A stretch of DNA of 64,000 nt from Quercus robur (lineage: Eukaryota; Streptophyta; Magnoliopsida; Fagales; Fagaceae). The notes below the pieces were generated by a model that saw only the letters and a program-made list of their open reading frames with translations, was not told the origin of the DNA and did not search any database. This document shows, piece by piece, positions 31,501-40,293 of this stretch. Location: the NCBI RefSeq assembly GCF_932294415.1, contig NC_065537.1:51814302-51878301 (forward strand), in the 5' to 3' direction. The stretch's first letter is position 1. Each line of letters opens with the position of its first letter. Both the position numbers and the translations under genes were made by a program.

Positions 31501-33220
31501 TTTTCTGCTTTCCTAAGATGCAGCTTTCACACATTTCAAAATCAATGGACTTCAATTCTGGTAGTTTTCCTCTTGACAGCAGCATCTTCATCCCTTTCTC
31601 ACTCATGTGACCAAGTCTACGGTGTCATAGGCTTGTATCAGTACTTGCTTCAACAACTGCAATTGTATTTCTTGGACTTGAGGTCATATATAGAGTACCA
31701 GTCTTCTTTCTATGAACCAATGCTCTGGCTCCCTTTATAACCTTCCAAGTACCATCAACAAATAGTATTGCATGCCCTTCATCGTCAAGTTGTCCGACAG
31801 AAATCAGATTCCTCCTCAAGTCAAGAATATGTCAAACCTTCTCCAGTAACCAAATAGACTCATTGGGCAACAATATACAGACGACTCACATACCCACAAC
31901 ATCCAAGGCTGTACCATCAACCAAATACACCTTACCAAAATCACCTACAACATAGTTCTGTATGATTTCTTGATGTGGAGTGGTATGAAACGAAGCTTCT
32001 AAGTCCAAAACACAATCATCAAGTAGACTGTCTACTGCAAGAAGTAATGCATCCTATACCTCTTCTGTTATAGTATTAGTAGAATCATTTTCATTCTTCT
32101 TCTTAGGACTTTTGCATTTCCTCCTAAAATGACTTGTTTTTCCACAGTTCCAACATTGTATTTGTTGGCCTGATCTAGATTTACTTTTGTTCCGATTAGA
32201 ATTTCTAGATTTTGATCTGCCCCGATTAGAATTTCTATCATTAACTTTGCCTTTTGTCTCAAGGTTTAGGGCAGAACTAGATCTTGAGGTTTCATATGCA
32301 TCTTTTCTGCGAATCTCCTCAGCCAGAATTAAATCTCGTATGTCATTGTACTTCAGCTTTTATTCTCCTATAAAATTGCTTACTGCCATCCTCATTACCT
32401 CTCAACTGTTTGGCAAAGAAGCCAAAACGATTAGTGCACAAATCTCATCATCAAAATCAATTTCTACAAACGACAATTGATTTGTGATAGTGTTAAATTT
32501 ATTCAGATGTTGTGCTACTGATGCGTTCTCTACCATCTTCAGATTGAACAGTTTCTTCATCAAATGTACCTTGTTGTTTGTTGACAGTTTTTGATACATA
32601 CCAGACAAAACCTTCATCAAATACACCTTGTTGTTTGTTGACAGTTTTTCATACATACCAAACAAAACCTTCATCAAATCTACTGTGGTCTTATCCTTTA
32701 CAACATTGTGTGCAACAGACCTAGATAGAGTTAACCTAAAAACTCCCAGTACCTATCTGTCAAGAAGAGCCCATTTCTCAGCCTTCATAGTCTCAGGTTT
32801 TTCCCCTAGAAGCGGCAGATGCAACTTCTTTCCATAAAGATAATCTTCGATTTGCATCCTCCGGAATCCAAAGTCTGTACTATCAAACTTTTCTATTCTA
32901 GACACCTTTCCTGCTTCCTTTGCCATTGCTCCCACTCAAACCTAAAGCCTAGGCTTTGATACCAGTTGTAGGGAATTAATTCGAAATTCCCAAACCCATG
33001 AGAAACAAAATAGAGAAAACACATGCTAAAGAAAAATAATCACACGCACAAGACAGTATTTACCTGATTCAGTAATTTCCCTACCTTCACAAAGTTGCAG
33101 GGATTTCACTATTGTCAGGGAAACCTGAGAAAATCTCCCATTAAAAACCACGCAACATTATTTCGGGTCGGGTCATCATCCAGATCAAACACAACTAGGC
33201 TCCAAAAGCCCAACAAAGTC
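28583..33220 (-). mobile_element. Decayed Ty1/copia (Tnt1-like) element, complete with LTRs and target duplication
   Basis: LTRs lie at 28588-29063 (476 bp) and 32967-33215 (249 bp, internally deleted by about 225 bp). Each begins TGTAGGGAATTAA and ends AACA on the plus strand. The 5-bp target duplication AAGTC is exact at 28583-28587 and 33216-33220. The primer-binding site TGGTATCAAAGCC (initiator Met tRNA type) lies at about 32952-32964 beside the 5' LTR. The polypurine tract AAGTGGGAGA is read on the minus strand just inside the 3' LTR at about 29066-29075. The element lies just downstream of the split NLR gene, in the same orientation. Confidence 0.92.
29189..32926 (-). pseudogene. Gag-pol remnant of the Tnt1-like copia element
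   Basis: Read from 32926 down, the parts come in the order gag, zinc knuckle, gag-pre-integrase, integrase, RT and RNase H, broken into about eight frames by stops and shifts. Gag begins MAKEAGKVSRIEKFDSTDF. The zinc knuckle (CWNCGKTSHFRRKC) is in a shifted frame near 32150-32110. Integrase carries LRLDNGGEY and TPQQNGVAERMN. RT carries TAFLHGDLEEDIYM. RNase H ends with TTEAEYVAATEV. The RT active site reads YVDN instead of YVDD, so a catalytic Asp is lost. Gag also contains a 57-bp tandem duplication (32.58-32.70 kb) repeating a 19-residue unit (MKVLFGMYEKLSTNNKVYL). Clearly inactive. Confidence 0.9.
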
Positions 33221-33602
33221 CTCCCCTCAAAGTGCCAAGAAATTCGCTATGATTCTACATATATATCAATATCATTCCATTAACAGAGTGAAAGATACAA
33301 AGATATAAATCAGCAGAACAAATTAAAACAATTGAAAGAATTTAAGTCATTGTTTTTCTTTCTTCTAATAATGTGAAGAAATCACGTGCCTAATTAAAAA
33401 TTTTTGGATAGGAAAAAAAATAGAACTGAGTAGAAGAAAAAAAATGAGAAAAGAGATGACTACCACTGAGTTTTGTGAAATGTTGCACAATTTCTGTTTT
33501 CAAATAAGGTCCGAATTTTGAGCCAAACTTTATTCTTTGCCTCAATTGGTTCTGTACAAGAAGTCAAATATCAATGAATTTCTCCAAAATATTATAACCC
33601 TC

Positions 33603-34594
33603 AAAAGCACAAAGAAGAGGAAGAGGATTGATTGTATAAAAAATTAGAATTAAAATATACATATATTTTACCTCTTGCATACTCCAAGTACCAATCCACA
33701 TCTAAGTATGGAATATGAGCAATCTTAGGCCAATCTTCACCTGCCTGTCTCTGACATCTTTGTCGTAAAAGAGGACAATTAGCAATTGTAAGGCATTGTA
33801 AAGTGGAGAGATGGCGAATCCCTTGAGGCAATGATCTCAAATTGGGGCAACGGCTAATTTCAAGCTTTTGTAGTGATGTGAGGTTGCCTATCCACTCGGG
33901 TAAAGCCACCAAATTAGGACAATTTTCAATGTTAAGATATTGTAAAGAGGTGAGATGACGCATTCCATCAGGCAATGATGTCAAATTGGGGTATTCGTCA
34001 ATTTTAAACCTTTGTAGTAATGTGAGATTACCTATCCACTCTGGTAAAGCAATCAAATTAGGACAATTTTCAATCTCCAAATCTTGTAAAGAGGTGAGAT
34101 AACAAATCTCTTGAGGCAATGATGTCAAATTGGGCCATTTGCTAATGTTAAGCTCTTGAAGTGATTTGAGGTTACCTATCCACTCTGGTAAAGCTGTCAA
34201 ATTAGGACAATCACGAATTTGGAGTTTTTGAAGAGTGGTAATATGTTGAAGTCCATTTGGTAGAGACAGCAGTTTTGGAAGTCCAGTAAAATAGAGTGAA
34301 CTAAGGCTCCTAAGGCCTTGCCATTGCATACCATCATCTTCATCATTTAGAAAAACAAGCTCGTTACAATCCCAAATTTTCATATCTTGAAGCGAGGTGA
34401 GATGTTGAATGCCTCCACCAGGGAAAGACCTAAGTCCATTACAGTTGAAAATGGAAAGTCTTCGAAGTGAAACAAGATTTCGTAGCCATGCAGCTGGAAG
34501 TGATTCTAAATCATTAACCCATTCTAACTGCAAAGTCTCTAATTGAGAAAGAGGAAAGCAACATGAGGAGGTTGAGAATGTCGTTGATGGGTTT
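33603..34594 (-). pseudogene. CC-NB-LRR resistance gene, 3' part (LRR end), separated by a copia insertion
   Basis: The open frame continues the NLR reading frame right after the retrotransposon, from residues NPSTTFSTSSCCFPLSQLE onward. It gives about ten leucine-rich repeats of 23-24 residues, with LPEWIGNLTSLQ and CPNLTSLP motifs alternating in a two-repeat rhythm. Reading to the first stop ends at 33603. The last 23 residues are AT-rich and unlike the family, and a donor (AGAG then GTAAAA) sits at 33672/33671, so the true exon probably ends at 33672 with further 3' exons. The Met seen at its start belongs to the LTR, not to the gene. It would be expressed only as part of a transcript through the insertion, or not at all. 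Confidence 0.8.
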
Positions 34595-37500
34595 TGTAGA
34601 GAGAATTTCATTGATTGAAGAATGAATTACAATGAAATGAATTGAATTAATAAACATCTACACATTACTCTGTTTATATACACAGAGAAATAACTAACTC
34701 AACTATTGGCGCCAAAATCAGTTATTTGAATTTTCTGGTGGCTGTACACGTGGCAAGCCTAAGTAACTAACTCCTAGATTTGTGGAACTAACTTCTTCAA
34801 TGATCCTGGATGAAGAACTCATGATGTGGCATGGACTCAATCATTTCCAAGATTGCTGAGTTGATCTTGTCCTTTGATGCTAGCTTGGTAGTCTGATCAG
34901 TGCGTACCTCATCAGCAAATGCTGCACTGACTGCTGGTCTTGTGGCTGAGCTAGTGCTTCCTTCATCAGTCCCAGCTACACTACTAGCTAGCTGTGTGGC
35001 TTGAGATATGCAACACTTCTTTGCATTCTTAATACTCCCCCTCAAGAGTACAGCTCTTGCCTGTTGATCTTCCATACCAGTATGAGGATATTCCACATGA
35101 GAAGCAAAAATATTTATGACACTTAGTCTTCTAATTAGCCTTAAAAAACTCTCCACTCCCAAGGCCTTGGTAAACACATCTGCCAACTGATTCTTAGTCG
35201 AAACATGGAAGGTTTTGAGTGCACCCTCAAGGATCTTATTCCTTACAATATGGCAGTCAGCTTCTATGTGTTTTGACCTCTCATGGAACACTGGATTAGC
35301 TGCTATATGGATTGCTGCCTGGTTGTCACAGTACATCAACACAGGCTGATCATGTTTGACATGTAAATCTTGTAGCAGATGCAAAATCCAAGTCAATTCA
35401 CATGTGGTGTTAGCCATAGCTCTATATTCAGCTTCTGCACTAGACCTAGAGACTATGCTTTGCTTCTTAGACTTCCAAGACACTAAGGCATCACCAAGGA
35501 ACACACAATAGCCTGTTAGAGACTTTCTTGTGTCAGGACACCCTGCCCAATCAGCATCACAGTATGCTTTTAGGTGTAGATCAGATTTAGTGGGAAAGAA
35601 AACACCTTGACCAGGTGTTCCTTTTATGTATTGAAGTATTCTAGAGGCTGCTTTCATGTGTGGTGCTCTAGGCTGTGCTAAGAACTGGCTGAGTCTATGA
35701 ACTGCATATGTGATATCCGGTCTGCTCAAGGTCAAGTACATAAGCTTCCCAATGAGCCTTCTATACTGTCCTGGATTGGTAAGTAAGTCTCCACTGCCTT
35801 TAGACAACTTCAGTTGCTGTTCCATTGGGGTTTGTACTGGTTTACACCCTGTCATACCAGTTTCTTCAAGCACTTCCAAGGCATACTTCCTCTGTGTTAA
35901 GCTGATCCCACTCTTGTTCCTTGCAATCTCTAAACCCAAGAAATACTTGAGTGATCCCAAGTCTTTAATACCAAACTTTTGATCAAGAATGGACTTGAGA
36001 GAGACAACACAGGCATGATCATTGCCAGTGATCACCATATCATCAACATAGACCAACAGAGCAGTGAACAAGGACCCTTTGCTGTGCACAAATAAGGAAT
36101 GATCAGCCTGAGATTGAACAAAACCAAGCTCCTTTATTGTTGTTGATAGCTTAGTGTACCATTGCCTTGAAGCTTGTCTCAACCCATAAAGAGATTTAAC
36201 CAATTTGCACACCTTAGGAGCAGTGGAAGAATCTGAAACACACTCCCCCTTACTGTGAAAACCAGGTGGCAATGACATATAAACCTCTTCATCCAAATCA
36301 CCATGCAAAAAGGCATTGTTGATGTCCAATTGGTGCAAAGGCCATTGCTTGGCAGCAGCAAGAGCAATCAAGACCCTCACTGAAACTGTTTTAGCAACAG
36401 GAGAGAAGGTTTCAAGAAAATCAAGACCTTCCCTTTGAGTATACCCCTTTGCAACCAGCCTAGCTTTGAACCTTTCAACACTTCCATCAGGGTTAAGCTT
36501 GACTTTATAAACCCATTTGCAGCCAATGGGAAGCTTACCAGGAGGCAAGGTAGTCACAGTCCAAGTATGATTCTGTTCAAGGGCCTGGATTTCTTTGTCC
36601 ATGGCAGCCCTCCAAAGTGGATCTTGAACAGCTTGGGAGAAATTTGAAGGCTCTTTAGGACTAGAAGTAACTGCCAGCAAATAAGAATGGTAGCATGGCT
36701 CCAAGTGAGAATATGTAAGACATTGATCAAGAGCATAAGGAGCACCAGGTGCAATGGCAGTACAAGCATAGTCCTGCAAATAAGCAGGAGGTCTGATATC
36801 CCTAGTGGACTTCCTTAGAGGCACTGGAGGCACTGAAGCAACTGGTGGTGAGGAAGAAGGTACTGCATCAGAATGACACATCTGTATAGGACTAGAAGAA
36901 GAAATAGGATTAGAAGACAAGACAAGTGGAACATGCTGATGAGAAGAAGAAGGTGGATCAGTAAAATCCATGGAAGAGGGTTCAGAAATGCTGACAGGAG
37001 TAACAAAATCAGCAACACCAGCTGAACAAGAAGCTTCCACAGCAGATGATAGGAAAGGATCTGCATTATGAGGTGAAATAGAAGCAAAAGGGAAAGAATT
37101 TTCATGGAAAACCACATCTCTAGAAAGGAACACCTTGTTAGTAGACAAATCAAGAACCTTATATCCTTTAACCCCAAAAGGATATCCCAAGAAGACACAC
37201 CTAACAGCTCTAGGGGCAAATTTAGACCTATGATTTGAAAGAGTGGAAGCAAAGCATAAGCAACCAAACACTTTAAGATGTGCATAGCTAGGTGGATGAC
37301 CAAATAAAACTTCATAAGGAATCTGATTTGACAAAACAGATGAAGGGGTTCTGTTGATTAAGTACACAGCAGCCAGTATAGCATGACCCCACAAATGCAA
37401 AGGTAAATGGGATTGAAACATGAGAGCTCTTGCCACATTTAAGATGTGTTGGTGCTTCCTCTCAACAATAGCATTTTGTTGAGGGGTTTCAACACAACTC

Positions 37501-40293
37501 AAATGATGTAAGATGCCCCTTTTTGCAAAAAAATCTTTCATGATGAATTCAGTCCCATTGTCAGACCTTAGAGTTTTAATTTTCTTACAAAATTGAGTCT
37601 CCACCATAGTGCAAAATTGTTCTAAAACAGATTGTGTTTGAGACTTATGCTTTAACAGATAAACCCAAGTGGTTCTAGAATAGTCATCAACAATGGTTAA
37701 AAAATACTTGCAATGATCAATGGTAGAAACCGAGAAGGGTCCCCACAAATCACAATGAATCAACTCAAAGCAAGATTTAGACAAATGAGAGCTTTTATTA
37801 AAGGATAAACGTTTTTGTTTTGCAAGGGGACAAATGTTACAATCAAGGGTCTCAACAGAAATGAAACTAGGTACATCACTAGATTTTATTGAAGCCAATT
37901 TGGCATTTGACAGGTGGCCCAATCTGGAGTGCCAGATGTGAACTTGAGGACTATGTACAGAAGCAGCAACAGATGGTGAAGAAATGTAGCTCTTGTCCAG
38001 CAAGTAAAGTCCATTGCTTTCTCTACCCAGACCAAGTGTGCTCCAATGAGCAAGGTCCTGGATAAAGCAACAATGTCCAAGGAAAATAAGGCAACAAGCA
38101 GTGGACTTAACTAACTGACTGACAGAGATGAGATTGAAACTAAAAGATGGGACACAAAGAACATTGTGAAGTATAAGGTGTTCTGATATCTTCACAATGC
38201 CAACATGAGTAACAGAAGCAACTTCACCATTAGGTAAATTGACAAAGGTGTTTAGGGTAGCAGTGATAGTGGTGAAACATGCAATAGAATGGACCATATG
38301 ATCTGTAGCCCCTGTGTCTATGACCCAATCAGTGGCACAAAAGACATCCCTATCAACTACTTTAGCAGAAAAGATTGAATGCTTCAAGGAAGGGGAAAAA
38401 TGAAGCAAAGGATTGATACCTGACATGGTGTCAACAAAGGTAGATTGAGTATAGTCTGAAGATGTCATAGATGTGGAAGGCACACCAGTTGCAGCATGCG
38501 AACCAGTAGCTCCAGAAAGCATGCTAGAGACAGCAGCACTTGTACTAACACTTGCAACATGGTGATTAGCACCTTGACCAGTCCCAGAATTGAATAGAGC
38601 AAGTAATTGTTCACACTGTGCCTTAGAAATAGGACACTGAACAGATGCATTAGAAGGAACCTCAACAGCTTGACCTTGAGGATATGAAACTTGGTTAGCA
38701 TTGGAATTAGGCTTCCCTTTGTGCTTGTAACCTGGTGGATACCCGTGGAGCTTGTAACACTTGTCCATAGTATGTCCAAGCATGTTACAATGGGTACACA
38801 AAGGTCTTTCCTTCTTGAAACCACCTTTATTGCCTGAATATCCCCTGGTATTGGCATACATTGCCACTGAATCAGGCTTAGGTGTGAAGGTAGAGCCATG
38901 GCCAATGCCTTTGTGAGATTCTTCTTGGAGAACCAGAGCATATACCTTGCTCATTGAAGGAAATGGTTCAAGCATGAGAATGTGACTCCTCACTGTCTCG
39001 AAATTCTCACTGAGTCCCATCAAGAACCTCATCACATAGGATTTCTCATGTGCAATGCTCAGAGTTTTCATTGCTCCACAAGAGCAGGCTGGTAAAGGTT
39101 CATAATGAATCAATTGATCCCAAAGCTTCTTGAATTTAGAATAGTACTCAGTCACTGATAATTGCCCCTGAGTTATCTGTGAAATCTCTTGCTGAAGATT
39201 ATAAACCTTTGGTCCATTTCCTTGTGAAAACACACGCTGTAACTCCAGCCACATCTCCCTTGCAGTCTCACAGTACATGATGCCACTTGAAACATCATCA
39301 TGCATAGAGTTGATCAACCAAGAAAGCACCATTGTGTTACAACTTTCCCAATCTTCATACAAAGGAGAATCATCTTCAGGCTTTACAATCTTGCCATTCA
39401 CGAATCCTATTTTTTTCTTGGCAGTCAATGCTAGAACCATAGCCCTAGACCAAGATTGATAGTTCCTCATCCCCAAGAGTGGTTGAGTGACTAAGATATT
39501 TCCAGGATTCTCACTTGCACTAAGGAAAAACCGATTGGGAGAATTGATTTCTGTGTTAGACTGAGGAGCTTGGTGTGTGGATTGATTGTGTGTAGGATCA
39601 GAGTCACTTCCTTCAACAGAGGCCATTGATGATTTTCACGAAGCTTGAATGAAACTTCTAATGAAATTGGAAATGGAATCGAAAGACAAGATTCAATATC
39701 AACAGAGATGAATTAAGATCTTGCAAAATCAGAATTCAAGGAAAACTCTTGAAGTATTCTCTGTTTGGCAAACAAGAAAAGTTTGTAACAAGAAGCGAAG
39801 CTAGCACATGCTAGGGCTCTGATACCATGTAAAGAAACAGAGAAACTAAATAGAATAGAGAGAATTTCATTGATTGAAGAATGAATTACAATGAAATGAA
39901 TTGAATTAATAAACATCTACACATTACTCTGTTTATATACACAGAGAAATAACTAACTCAACTATTGGCGCCAAAATCAGTTATTTGAATTTTCTGGTGG
40001 CTGTACACGTGGCAAGCCTAAGTAACTAACTCCTAGATTTGTGGAACTAACTTCTTCAATGATCCTGGATGAAGAACTCATGATGTGGCATGGACTCAAT
40101 CATTTCCAAGATTGCTGAGTTGATCTTGTCCTTTGATGCTAGCTTGGTAGTCTGATCAGTGCGTACCTCATCAGCAAATGCTGCACTGACTGCTGGTCTT
40201 GTGGCTGAGCTAGTGCTTCCTTCATCAGTCCCAGCTACACTACTAGCTAGCTGTGTGGCTTGAGATATGCAACACTTCTTTGCATTCTTAATA
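34595..40293 (-). mobile_element. Young Ty1/copia retrotransposon inserted in the NLR gene
   Basis: The 5' LTR is 39828-40293 (466 bp) and the 3' LTR is 34595-35034 (440 bp). By eye they are identical over the shared 438 bp, the only difference being a 26-bp gap (39830-39855 absent from the left copy). The primer-binding site TGGTATCAGAGC lies at 39816-39827. The polypurine tract GAGGGGGAG abuts the 3' LTR at 35035-35043. The LTR starts TATTAAG rather than TGTT in both copies. A TATA motif (TATATAAAC on the minus strand) lies at about 34671-34680 and 39931-39939. No perfect target duplication is visible. Identical LTRs plus an intact ORF mean recent insertion. Confidence 0.95.
34797..39626 (-). 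CDS. Copia gag-pol polyprotein, intact, 1609 aa
   Basis: A single uninterrupted frame encodes all functions for copying the element in virus-like particles and integrating it. Gag domain covers about residues 45-240. The zinc knuckle is C277, C280, H285, C290. Protease DTGA is at 437-440. Gag-pre-integrase zinc ligands are H566, H571, C596, C599. Integrase has D626, D689 and E722. RT has YVDD at 1193-1196. RNase H has CDADW at about 1356-1360 and SSAEAEY near 1395-1401. All key residues are present, so autonomous activity is plausible. The frame does not stop before the polypurine tract: it runs through it and 238 nt into the 3' LTR, so about 79 C-terminal residues are LTR-encoded. The start ATG lies about 190 nt after the primer-binding site. 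Confidence 0.95.
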   Translation of the reverse strand: MASVEGSDSDPTHNQSTHQAPQSNTEINSPNRFFLSASENPGNILVTQPLLGMRNYQSWSRAMVLALTAKKKIGFVNGKIVKPEDDSPLYEDWESCNTMVLSWLINSMHDDVSSGIMYCETAREMWLELQRVFSQGNGPKVYNLQQEISQITQGQLSVTEYYSKFKKLWDQLIHYEPLPACSCGAMKTLSIAHEKSYVMRFLMGLSENFETVRSHILMLEPFPSMSKVYALVLQEESHKGIGHGSTFTPKPDSVAMYANTRGYSGNKGGFKKERPLCTHCNMLGHTMDKCYKLHGYPPGYKHKGKPNSNANQVSYPQGQAVEVPSNASVQCPISKAQCEQLLALFNSGTGQGANHHVASVSTSAAVSSMLSGATGSHAATGVPSTSMTSSDYTQSTFVDTMSGINPLLHFSPSLKHSIFSAKVVDRDVFCATDWVIDTGATDHMVHSIACFTTITATLNTFVNLPNGEVASVTHVGIVKISEHLILHNVLCVPSFSFNLISVSQLVKSTACCLIFLGHCCFIQDLAHWSTLGLGRESNGLYLLDKSYISSPSVAASVHSPQVHIWHSRLGHLSNAKLASIKSSDVPSFISVETLDCNICPLAKQKRLSFNKSSHLSKSCFELIHCDLWGPFSVSTIDHCKYFLTIVDDYSRTTWVYLLKHKSQTQSVLEQFCTMVETQFCKKIKTLRSDNGTEFIMKDFFAKRGILHHLSCVETPQQNAIVERKHQHILNVARALMFQSHLPLHLWGHAILAAVYLINRTPSSVLSNQIPYEVLFGHPPSYAHLKVFGCLCFASTLSNHRSKFAPRAVRCVFLGYPFGVKGYKVLDLSTNKVFLSRDVVFHENSFPFASISPHNADPFLSSAVEASCSAGVADFVTPVSISEPSSMDFTDPPSSSHQHVPLVLSSNPISSSSPIQMCHSDAVPSSSPPVASVPPVPLRKSTRDIRPPAYLQDYACTAIAPGAPYALDQCLTYSHLEPCYHSYLLAVTSSPKEPSNFSQAVQDPLWRAAMDKEIQALEQNHTWTVTTLPPGKLPIGCKWVYKVKLNPDGSVERFKARLVAKGYTQREGLDFLETFSPVAKTVSVRVLIALAAAKQWPLHQLDINNAFLHGDLDEEVYMSLPPGFHSKGECVSDSSTAPKVCKLVKSLYGLRQASRQWYTKLSTTIKELGFVQSQADHSLFVHSKGSLFTALLVYVDDMVITGNDHACVVSLKSILDQKFGIKDLGSLKYFLGLEIARNKSGISLTQRKYALEVLEETGMTGCKPVQTPMEQQLKLSKGSGDLLTNPGQYRRLIGKLMYLTLSRPDITYAVHRLSQFLAQPRAPHMKAASRILQYIKGTPGQGVFFPTKSDLHLKAYCDADWAGCPDTRKSLTGYCVFLGDALVSWKSKKQSIVSRSSAEAEYRAMANTTCELTWILHLLQDLHVKHDQPVLMYCDNQAAIHIAANPVFHERSKHIEADCHIVRNKILEGALKTFHVSTKNQLADVFTKALGVESFLRLIRRLSVINIFASHVEYPHTGMEDQQARAVLLRGSIKNAKKCCISQATQLASSVAGTDEGSTSSATRPAVSAAFADEVRTDQTTKLASKDKINSAILEMIESMPHHEFFIQDH

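Noticed and set aside
36179-38941. Leu-rich minus-strand frames of 60-166 codons inside the young copia element
   Set aside because: Shifted-frame shadows of the intact gag-pol frame.
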